DNA of 64,000 nucleotides, taken from assembly GCA_046546375.1 (NCBI GenBank), contig JBKGXV010000002.1, forward strand, positions 1 through 64,000. The letters run 5' to 3'. Of this stretch, positions 46,369 to 54,400 are shown piece after piece; the stretch's first letter is position 1; each line of letters begins with the position of its first letter. Below the pieces are notes generated by a model. That model was not told the DNA's origin. It searched no databases and worked only from the letters and a program-made list of their open reading frames with translations. The DNA comes from JAEZKC01 sp046546375. GTDB lineage: Bacteria; Fibrobacterota; Chitinivibrionia; Chitinivibrionales; Chitinispirillaceae. Position numbers and translations under genes: made by a program.

Positions 46369-46414
46369 AAAAAGCGCACAGATTTAAAACATACAATAAA
46401 AAACATCCGTGCGC
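46369..46414 (-). terminator. Intrinsic terminator of icd
   Basis: On the minus strand GCGCAC-G-GAT (46414-46405) pairs with ATC-T-GTGCGC (46383-46374), with one mismatch and a 21-nt AT-rich loop. TTTTT follows directly. It starts about 10 nt after the icd stop and separates icd from the envelope cluster. Confidence 0.6.
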
Positions 46415-46423
46415 CGTCCTTTA

Positions 46424-47629
46424 TTACATATTGTTGACAATCTCTTTGCCGAACTGGGAACAGGACAATGTCTGGGCATCATCCATCAGACGTGCAAAAT
46501 CGTATGTGACATGTTTTTTGGCAATAGCCCCTTCAATGCCCTTGAGCACCAGATCAGCAGCTTCTGTCCATCCAAGATATCTGAACATCATTTCCCCCGA
46601 GAGTATCACCGAAGATGGGTTGACCTTATCCTGGTTGGCGTATTTGGGAGCTGTTCCGTGAGTTGCCTCGAAGATGGCATGACCTGTGATATAGTTGATG
46701 TTGGCACCCGGCGCGATGCCGATTCCGCCCACTTGAGCCGCTAGAGCGTCACTGGTGTAGTCACCGTTGAGATTCATTGTGGCCACCACGTCGAATTCAT
46801 CCGCTCTGGTAAGTGCCTGCTGGAAAAAGATATCCGCAATGGCGTCCTTCATCAGAATCTGCCCGGGAGCAGGGTTGCCGCCGCACTCCTCCCAGCTTAC
46901 GATTTTTCCTGCGTACTCGCGCTTGGCCAGCTCATAGCCCCATTTGCGGAACGCACCTTCTGTGAATTTCTGAATATTTCCTTTGTGCACCAGGGTCACA
47001 CTCTTGCGATTGTTGTTGACAGCGTACTCGATAGCGGCTCTGATCAGGCGTTCGGAACCGGTTTTTGAAATTGGTTTGATGCCGATACCCGAATCCTCGC
47101 GGATTTCCCAGCCGAACTCCTCTTTGAGAAAATTCAGAAGCTTTTTTGCCTCCTCCGTTCCCATCTCCAGCTCTTTGCCCGAATAGACATCTTCGGTATT
47201 CTCTCTGAAAATCACCATGTCGCACTTTTCGGGCTGCTTGACCGGTGAGGGTACTCCGGTGAAGTAGCGTACCGGTCTAAGACAGACGTAGAGATCAAGG
47301 ATCTGGCGAAGAGCCACATTAAGGGAACGGATTCCTCCGCCCACAGGAGTAGTGAGAGGGCCCTTTATGCCCAGAAGATATTCTTTGAAGATCTCTATGG
47401 TTTCATCGGGAAGCCAGCTACCGGTTGCGTTGTAGGCTTTCTCCCCTGCGAGCACCTCTTTCCATTCGATCACCCGCTTTCCGTTATAGGCCTTTTCCAC
47501 TGCCTTTTCCAGAACATAGCTTGCCGATCTCCAAATATCGGGACCGGTGCCGTCTCCCTCTATATAAGGAATAATGGGGTTTTCGGGTACTTGCAGATTG
47601 CCATCCACCATTTTGATTTTTTCAGCCAT
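46424..47629 (-). CDS. icd: NADP-dependent isocitrate dehydrogenase
   Basis: The 401-residue enzyme oxidatively decarboxylates isocitrate to 2-oxoglutarate in the TCA cycle. It is close to the E. coli type: VGGGIRSLNVALRQ with the substrate-binding serine that IDH kinase phosphorylates, VCLRPVRYFTGVPSPVK, and HGTAPKYANQDKVNPSS, whose Lys-Tyr pair favours NADP over NAD. It is about 15 residues shorter than the E. coli enzyme. AGGAG lies 7 nt before the ATG. No aceK is nearby. Confidence 0.95.
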   Translation of the reverse strand: MAEKIKMVDGNLQVPENPIIPYIEGDGTGPDIWRSASYVLEKAVEKAYNGKRVIEWKEVLAGEKAYNATGSWLPDETIEIFKEYLLGIKGPLTTPVGGGIRSLNVALRQILDLYVCLRPVRYFTGVPSPVKQPEKCDMVIFRENTEDVYSGKELEMGTEEAKKLLNFLKEEFGWEIREDSGIGIKPISKTGSERLIRAAIEYAVNNNRKSVTLVHKGNIQKFTEGAFRKWGYELAKREYAGKIVSWEECGGNPAPGQILMKDAIADIFFQQALTRADEFDVVATMNLNGDYTSDALAAQVGGIGIAPGANINYITGHAIFEATHGTAPKYANQDKVNPSSVILSGEMMFRYLGWTEAADLVLKGIEGAIAKKHVTYDFARLMDDAQTLSCSQFGKEIVNNM

Positions 47630-47722
47630 GAATGTACTCCTAAGGGGTTATGAAGGTTTGAATCACGGTATCTTTCAATTTTTCGCCACCAGTGCAGAAA
47701 GCTGGAGGCGCGCAAACAGCAT

Positions 47723-47752
47723 AAAATACGTTCTTTTCTGTTCCGGTTTCAA
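47723..47752 (-). promoter_or_regulatory. Predicted icd promoter
   Basis: TTGAAA (47752-47747), an 18-nt spacer and TATTTT (47728-47723) on the minus strand lie about 95 nt before the icd start. Confidence 0.4.
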
Positions 47753-48038
47753 GAAAGAGAAAAATGCTCCGTGCTAAGTGACTGCCACCAGACACACTAT
47801 ACCCCTGATCTTTTTCCCCGGGGACTGTCGGGTTTGTTTCCTTGAAGAGGCAAACTATGCCCAGAGGCGCCCGCTAGGCAGGGCCCTGACCGTGGGGATA
47901 TTCGGAGATGGCACTGAAACGGCAAAGGAGCTCATGTTTCGACCCCCGCTAGCGGGACGGGCCGACTTCTCCTGCTCAGCGGGATCAGTACAGGCAGCAT
48001 GAGCGGGCCGGTCCGACAGTCCATTGGTGTTTCCGCTA
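47753..48038. other. Gene-poor GC-rich spacer with repeated CCCGCTAG motif
   Basis: No supported gene. A perfect 12-bp palindrome CCCGCTAGCGGG lies at 47945-47956 and an imperfect copy CCCGCTAGGCAGGG at 47870-47883. The stretch is visibly richer in G and C than its surroundings. The open frames crossing it lack ribosome binding sites. Confidence 0.4.
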
Positions 48039-48068
48039 TTGACACCACGTATGCTTTGGATGTATCTT
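48039..48068 (+). promoter_or_regulatory. Predicted tRNA-Gly promoter
   Basis: A perfect TTGACA (48039-48044) with an 18-nt spacer to TATCTT (48063-48068) ends 12 nt before the tRNA. Confidence 0.55.
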
Positions 48069-48080
48069 CTATTGACTTTC

Positions 48081-48152
48081 GCGGGAGTAACTCAATGGTA
48101 GAGTGCAACCTTCCCAAGGTTGAGGTCGCGGGTTCGAGTCCCGTCTCCCGCT
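48081..48152 (+). tRNA. tRNA-Gly (anticodon CCC)
   Basis: The 72-nt cloverleaf has acceptor GCGGGAG / CTCCCGC, D-loop AACTCAATGGTAGAGT, anticodon stem CAACC / GGTTG around loop TTCCCAA (anticodon CCC, reading GGG) and T-arm GCGGG-TTCGAGT-CCCGT. CCA is not encoded. It stands alone, with a good promoter upstream and a T-rich stretch after it. Confidence 0.96.
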
Positions 48153-48234
48153 TTTCACCCCTCTTTTTCTTCAGCACAAAAGCAAAATTTAAGTCAACTC
48201 CCGCCCTCATTTTAAGTGAACGGGACGATTTCAA

Positions 48235-49914
48235 TCATTGGACTGTATAGATCTGATTTTTCCTCTGCAGCAGATCTTCCGAAAGCAGTACTCCCCATTC
48301 CACCAGGGTAAAACCGTTCCGCTCGAATTCAATCGGTTGGGGTTCGGGAAGTGATATCGGAGCAGAAAGGGAGCGGATGATCCACAATTCGCGCAGGATG
48401 CTTTGAGGCTCGGGGGTCACATGGTGTTCTATAAGCGATTCCACATCCTGAGGGTACACCGCAAAATACGGGGCAGCATCGTCCAGAACAGGAATCCAGA
48501 ATTCGAGAAAGTCGGTGATCTCTCTTCCTTCAAACCCCCGCGAAGTCAAAAGTGAGGTCAATTCCTCTTCAAGACTGCTTTCATCTATCAGCCAGCCTCT
48601 TTCGGACACAAATGGTCCGTTTAGTTTGGCTTCATAGAACAGATAGGGGACAGTGTCGTATATATAGCCGGTAGGGTCGGCAGTGACGGTCCATCCATCA
48701 CCATACTCCGGATCTGACAGAAACACGTTGCCGCCGGTAGGGAAGGAGAGGGAGAGGGTAATTTCGGACGTTGTTTCCGGGTAGAGATAGATGTTGGGAG
48801 CGTCGGCCTGCATCGGTTCCAGAAATGTATGATCGTGATAGTAACCGTCATCGGTATTAGCCATAAATGAAAACTGAACCGTCTGGTAGGTGAATTCGAT
48901 AGTGTATTCTCCCGGGGGAACATCGGTGAACAGATATCTGCCCCGGTCATCCGTCTGGGTTTCTCTGTCGAGCTCTGCTATTTGGAGAGTCACATTCCGG
49001 GCATAACAGTTTCCGAAATAGGTCTGCTTTCCCATGAGGACTCCGCTCAGAGTACCCTGCTCTGCAGGTGTCTCGTCCAGATCAAGATAGACCACTTCAT
49101 CCTGATTGAAATTGTAAAGCTCGGTATAAAACCCTTCTGAATAGGCATGCATTCGAAAGCCGTAAGGGTATTCCGGATCACGTTCTGTTACTGGAAATAC
49201 GACAGCACCTTCTTTCAAACTGTCAATTCTTTTTACTAATTCATTGTCCATAGCACAATAAATATCGACACTAATGTCTGTTGCCGTACCCCGTGTCGAA
49301 TCTATTGCCACTATGGTATCCGCAAAACTCGGTTCATCAAAGGGGACAGACAGGCGCGGATACAGGTGGTGATTGAGGACGAGGGAATCGGGAAGCTTTT
49401 TGGCGGCACTGATCTGCTCTTTGGCGAGCCTGGCAGAGGCGGTTTGGCGGGATATTCCGGAGGGTGACAAAAAGAATGTCGAGGTTTGGTTTCCGATTTC
49501 CGCCCGCAGCAACATATTCTGGCGGGCGGTTTTTCGCCAGGGCAGATCCAGCTTGTGTTTCCCTGCACTCAATTTCCCCCTGAAAAGGATTGCTGTTTTT
49601 CTCCCTTTGAGGCTGAAAAGCTCCAATTTTATCATTTCATCGCGGGGAAGTGTGAACAGAAGGCTTTTGCCGTTGCTTTGAAATGCCTGTTTATTGTAAG
49701 ACTGATTGCCGGAAAAGGTTCCGGAGAGAAGATCGAGAGTGAAATTTCCTTTCTCATCTGTTGTACCGCACATCTCAGGATTGCTTGCAAGGTGGATATC
49801 TGCACCTTCAAGCGGTCTGAGTTCGGGAGTGAGAACTGTGCCTGATACGGCTCCGAATGTCTGTGAACACATAAGAGCTGAAAAAAACAGGGCAGAAAGA
49901 GCTTTTCCAGTCAT
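48235..49914 (-). CDS. Secreted protein with carboxypeptidase-regulatory-like domains
   Basis: The 559-residue exported protein (signal peptide about 1-21, ending TFGA) starts with a CarboxypepD_reg-like beta-sandwich (VSGTVLTPELRPLEGADIHL, TTDEKGNFTLDLLSG). A segment resembling a sorting-type domain follows (KLELFSLKGRKTAILFRGKL, SAGKHKLDLPW), here internal. Another regulatory-like domain appears around residue 300 (LSGVLMGKQTYFGNCYARNV, TDDRGRYLFTDVPPGEYTI). The C-terminal 200 residues are unassigned. It probably sits at the cell surface; no enzyme site is seen. The ATG at 49914 has GGAGG at 6 nt; the longer frame to 50034 has none. Confidence 0.65.
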   Translation of the reverse strand: MTGKALSALFFSALMCSQTFGAVSGTVLTPELRPLEGADIHLASNPEMCGTTDEKGNFTLDLLSGTFSGNQSYNKQAFQSNGKSLLFTLPRDEMIKLELFSLKGRKTAILFRGKLSAGKHKLDLPWRKTARQNMLLRAEIGNQTSTFFLSPSGISRQTASARLAKEQISAAKKLPDSLVLNHHLYPRLSVPFDEPSFADTIVAIDSTRGTATDISVDIYCAMDNELVKRIDSLKEGAVVFPVTERDPEYPYGFRMHAYSEGFYTELYNFNQDEVVYLDLDETPAEQGTLSGVLMGKQTYFGNCYARNVTLQIAELDRETQTDDRGRYLFTDVPPGEYTIEFTYQTVQFSFMANTDDGYYHDHTFLEPMQADAPNIYLYPETTSEITLSLSFPTGGNVFLSDPEYGDGWTVTADPTGYIYDTVPYLFYEAKLNGPFVSERGWLIDESSLEEELTSLLTSRGFEGREITDFLEFWIPVLDDAAPYFAVYPQDVESLIEHHVTPEPQSILRELWIIRSLSAPISLPEPQPIEFERNGFTLVEWGVLLSEDLLQRKNQIYTVQ

Positions 49915-50012
49915 AACCGACCTCCAAAAATATTTGAAGTGTAATATTGAAATCAGGGGTTCGCGTCTTTCAATAATATAGTATAAATGATACTTATGAA
50001 ATAAAAAAAGTG

Positions 50013-50030
50013 ATACGTAATAATACGTAT
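50013..50030. promoter_or_regulatory. Palindrome ATACGTA-N4-TACGTAT
   Basis: A perfect 7-bp inverted repeat with a 4-nt spacer lies between the divergent secreted-protein and aldo/keto reductase genes, about 40 nt upstream of a leftward TATACT -10 element (49985-49980). It is a candidate regulator site. Confidence 0.4.
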
Positions 50031-50076
50031 TCATCTGTTAGTCGGAGAATCGTTTAGTCATAGTTTCAATATATGG

Positions 50077-50105
50077 TATATTTACTAAACCGTTTCCGGT
50101 TTAGT
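50077..50105 (+). promoter_or_regulatory. -10 element with overlapping operator-like palindrome for the aldo/keto reductase
   Basis: TATATT (50077-50082) is followed directly by ACTAAACCG-TTTC-CGGTTTAGT (50084-50105), a perfect 9-bp inverted repeat at the expected transcription start. A further GTTTAGT half-site lies at 50052-50058 in the -35 region. The placement is typical of a repressor operator, though a 5'-leader hairpin is an alternative. Confidence 0.5.
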
Positions 50106-50136
50106 GCAGAGTCAATCGTAAGGTAAGGATATTTTC

Positions 50137-51342
50137 ATGAAATACAGAAAAATGGGTTCTTTGCCCTGGAAAGTGTCAGCATTGGGTTTCGGATGCATGC
50201 GTCTGCCGACATCGGGACTGTTTCGCAGGGTGAATGAGAAGTATACAACAGATATTCTGCGTTACGGTATTGACAGGGGAATCAATTATCTGGATACTGC
50301 ATGGTTCTATCATCTGGGACAGAGTGAAACCGTGGTGGGAAAAGCTCTGCAGGACGGATACAGAGAAAAGGTCCATCTGGTGACGAAACTGCCCATGGTG
50401 ATGGTTACAAAAGAGCAGGATTTCGATAAATTTCTGAATCAGCAGCTCGAGCGTCTTCATACTGATTACCTCGATATCTATCTTTTCCACATGTTGAATC
50501 AGGAGCAGTTTGAAAAAATGAAAAAGCTGGATCTGATCAGCAAGATGGAAAATGCCCGCAGGCTGGGAAAAATCAAGCATATCGGATTTTCTTTTCATGA
50601 TACCCTGCCGGTTTTCAGAACAATAATAGATTACTATCCCTGGGATATGACCCAGATTCAGTATAACTACATGGATACTGCTGTGCAGGCGACAACAGAG
50701 GGACTTCAATACGCTTATGAAAAGGGGATAGCTGTAGTTGTGATGGAACCTCTCAAAGGGGGGCAGCTTGCAAATCCGCCCAAAGAGGCACGGTCGGTGA
50801 TCGATCGAGCTCCGGTTTCGCGGACCCCGGTTGACTGGGCACTTCAGTTTCTCTGGAATCGCCCTGAGGTGTCCTGCGTTTTGAGTGGTATGGGAAGCAG
50901 AAAAATGGTCGAGGATAACTGTTCAAGTGCCGATGTGTCCGGTGTGGACAGTTTGTCCGGTGAGGAAAACCGGGTGATTGAGGAACTTGCAGAGATGTAT
51001 CGGAAGAACATCATTGTTTCCTGTACCGCCTGTCATTACTGTATGCCGTGTCCTTTCGGAGTGGATATCGCTCAGAATTTCGCATTGCTGAATAACAAGT
51101 CTTTCAGTTCCAAAGGTAATTTTTCCGCCAGGATTATACAGTGGCTGGTTACCCGTAACTACAAACGGCTCGCCAAAAATGCAAAACAGCTCGAGTTGAA
51201 GAAAAACAAAGGCAGAGCGTCATTGTGCACCAAATGCGGAGCCTGTGTGAAAAAGTGCCCTCAGCAGATTCAGATCCCAGAAGAGCTGGAGAAAGTCGTG
51301 GCTGTTTTCGAAAAGAACAGATCAATAGATTCTTTATCCTGA
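50137..51342 (+). CDS. Aldo/keto reductase with C-terminal 4Fe-4S ferredoxin domain
   Basis: The 401-residue enzyme has an AKR TIM barrel with catalytic tetrad D53, Y58, K84 and H118 (NYLDTAWFY, LVTKLP, LFHML). It adds a C-terminal domain with CTACHYCMPCPFGVDI and CTKCGACVKKCPQQIQIP, enough for two iron-sulfur clusters. This AKR-ferredoxin architecture is frequent in anaerobes and annotated by domain only. It would reduce a carbonyl or quinone-like substrate in the cytoplasm. A palindrome overlapping its predicted start site suggests it is regulated. It is followed after 115 bp by the giant secreted-protein gene. Confidence 0.85.
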   Translation: MKYRKMGSLPWKVSALGFGCMRLPTSGLFRRVNEKYTTDILRYGIDRGINYLDTAWFYHLGQSETVVGKALQDGYREKVHLVTKLPMVMVTKEQDFDKFLNQQLERLHTDYLDIYLFHMLNQEQFEKMKKLDLISKMENARRLGKIKHIGFSFHDTLPVFRTIIDYYPWDMTQIQYNYMDTAVQATTEGLQYAYEKGIAVVVMEPLKGGQLANPPKEARSVIDRAPVSRTPVDWALQFLWNRPEVSCVLSGMGSRKMVEDNCSSADVSGVDSLSGEENRVIEELAEMYRKNIIVSCTACHYCMPCPFGVDIAQNFALLNNKSFSSKGNFSARIIQWLVTRNYKRLAKNAKQLELKKNKGRASLCTKCGACVKKCPQQIQIPEELEKVVAVFEKNRSIDSLS

Positions 51343-51457
51343 AAATGCATGCCGTTCATTCCTGCCACTTATTTCTGCATTTGCACCCTACATTATATAT
51401 ATTATTTTAAGCTGAACCCGTACGTTTCACCAATATACCCAGTCAGCGTACAAACTC

Positions 51458-54400
51458 ATGCAGAAATCAAAAAAATCTCTTTTCATCGCTTTTAGCACTG
51501 TTGTTGCCCTCATAACCGCCACTCCCTTTGCCCAGAAGCCTGTTTTTGAGAAAAAGCTTTCAGCTTCCGGACAGAGCGAAGCTGTTTTCAATGTGGAAAA
51601 ATGGGGCAGGTATGCCATTACCGTGCAAAGTCCCGAAGGGAGTGCTCTGAAACTGATCGACAGAAAAGTAGGTGTCCGTCAGAAAAATGGCTTGGTTGGT
51701 GAACGTAACGGCCGTATAGATGACTTTTTTGATTTCGGTGAATACAAAATTATCGCCAGTTCACATGAAAAAGGAACGGTCTCTCCAAAGCTGAAGGTTT
51801 TTCCATTCAAAGAACTTAACAGAAACGCTCCTCGGTACTTAACTGCTGATCGTGAGTATAAAGAGAGTCTTGAAGATCTGGAACAGCTGTCATACTGGAT
51901 TCATCTGGAGAAAACAGAAACCATATTCCTTGAGGTTCTGGGCCGTAATGTCGCGGATGTACAGTTGTGGCAGGATGGGCAGTGGAGAGTCGATGCCAAA
52001 AGAACCAGCATATCTTCTCGTCCGATGGAAACAACACCGCTCAAGGGTTACAGAGTGGTCCAGAAACTCAAACCCGGCTATTACATGCTTTCCATTTACG
52101 GTGGTCCTGTAGCTGACTGGTCCGAGAACAGTGATGAGCATCCTGTGTATTTCCGATGGAAGCTGCCGCGGTTTCCTGCAACCGGCACAGGTGCATTCAC
52201 CATTTCAGAAACAGGGTACAATCAGTTTCTGATTCCCTCGTCTACCCGGAATGTGGTCCTGACCGCCCCGGATAAAAAAGAGAAACTTTACCTGAGTAGA
52301 AAGAAGTACAGAAAAACCAGTCCCGTTTTAAGTACAACTCAGACTGATTCCATTCATACCAAATCAAGAGAACCAAGATGTGTTATCAGTTCCGGTTCAG
52401 AAAGCAATATCATCAGAGTAACTGGAAAACCTGGACGTCAGTTTACATTAAAGACGTTTGAGGGGCTCAAATCCTCTCTGTATGCGAAAAAAACTGCTTC
52501 TTACTGGATTTCCACTCAGCATACCGGTTACCCAGAGGATCAAATTGGTGTAACCGGAGGAATCGTAGAGAGAAGGAAACGTGATATCGAAATCGTAAAA
52601 ACGAGTGTGGATACAGTCGGTGCTGACAGAAAGATCGAGCGTTCGTTTAATCTGCTTGACGATGTTTCTCTTGTTTTCTGGGCGGATAATTACGGAAAAT
52701 ATGAGTTTATTTCAGGCGGTGTTCAGATGGAAATGTCCATACATCGTTTTCTTGCGGAATCCTCCCGCAAAGTTTTGAAAAAGTCCAGAAAGAAAATGAC
52801 TGTCACGCTTGAAAAGGGATTTTACATACTTAAGCTTGATCCGCTCAGAAAGGGTGTGGGGAAACTGGAAGTTAAAAGCAATTCGTTTGTGGGTAAAGCC
52901 AGGAAAATGGCAGGATTGCAGAGCCAGACCGAAACTCCAGAGCCTAATGCCCAGTTCCCCTCTGTAAGGCTTGAAAAGGGTCACAGGTACGGTTTTTTCC
53001 TCAACTCTCTTCAGCCTGAATTCGCAGGGCTTATCATGCGCAAGCTCCCTCTGGATCTCACAGAGTCGCTGCCGGTCTGTCTCAGACCGGGAAAACCTGT
53101 TTCGGTAGAAATTGAAGTAAAGGAAAAGTCGGACCTCTATTTCACCGATGAGCGCGGAAATCATTTCAGTTTCAAAATTGACGGGAAAAAGAGGGAATCT
53201 CCGGCAAGAGTGAAAAAAGGATCGTATGAACTTATTTTTGAAAGGGACTCTCTTGTCTGTCTTCACGCCAAAACAGTTCCGTTGAATCATCTGCCTTCAG
53301 CAAAACCGAGGCCCTTTCCTACAGGAAAATCCAGCCCGCTGCAGATCTTTCCTGAACTGAAAGCCGGAGAACCCGTCTTTATCGACATGGAACGAAATGA
53401 CTACAAAGTGTATGAGTTCAATGTTGAAATACCGGGGATCTACCGTTTTGAAACAACCGGCAGGCTCAGGACCTCGCTTACCCTCAGGGATCGTTTCATC
53501 GTGAAAACACATCATAAAGAGGCCAATGGTATCGGGCGGAATGCGTTGATCCAGGCCTATCTTCTTCCCGGCCGATACCAGACCAGAGTCCAGACGGAGG
53601 GGAGAAGTGCGGGACGACTCAGTCTGTCTCTCAAGAAAAACAGAATGATCAATGGGGGAAAGCTTACTTTGGGGCGGGAAAAACGCCACCCGGTACCGAT
53701 AGGTGTTGGTATTCAATACCAGGTACACGTATCTCATGATGGTGCCTATCATCTTATTGCTCAGGGACAGAGCGGATACTATAATTCCCGTTTAGAAGAT
53801 TCTGAGGGATGGCCGATTCGGTCTCCGGGAGAGAAAGGCGATATAGAAATGCCGTTGAAGAAGGGGGACTACAAACTGATCTCTCTTCCTTTGAAAAGAA
53901 GAACCACCCGTATTGCCAGACTTACCGAAATTGAAAAGCCACAGCAGTTCAAGGGTAAGGGGCCGCATATTATTTCTCTTAATGAAACAGCCCGTTCAGT
54001 ATGGATGGAGGACAGTTCTGCAAAGGGACGCAGACCGGCCAAATATGTAGTACGGATTCCCGCACCTGTTCGCTGCAAGTTTTCCTGTACAAAGGGATTT
54101 GATGTAGAAGTTCTAAAGGACAGCACGCATTTTCTTTCGTTTGAAGGCGTCGTGGATACCCTTTTGCCCATGGGAACATACACCTTGGAAATCATGTCAA
54201 AAAAGCCTCAGAACTATGCGGATTATCAGGTGAATGTGAGCACATCGATGCTTGTTTCTGGTCTTTCCTATTCGTTCCCCTCTCATAACAGCAGAAAAGA
54301 GTTCACTGTAAGTGTCGGGCGCAAAACTGTGGTAGAATTGTTCAGTCAGGGAATGCGTGATGTGGCAGCAACACTGCGGTTAAAAGACAGCGATTCAGTT

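Noticed and set aside
47932..48234. 100-codon minus-strand frame containing ETGLEPATSTLGRLH
   Set aside because: It runs antisense through tRNA-Gly. This exact peptide string is the well-known artefact of translating tRNA-Gly in reverse.
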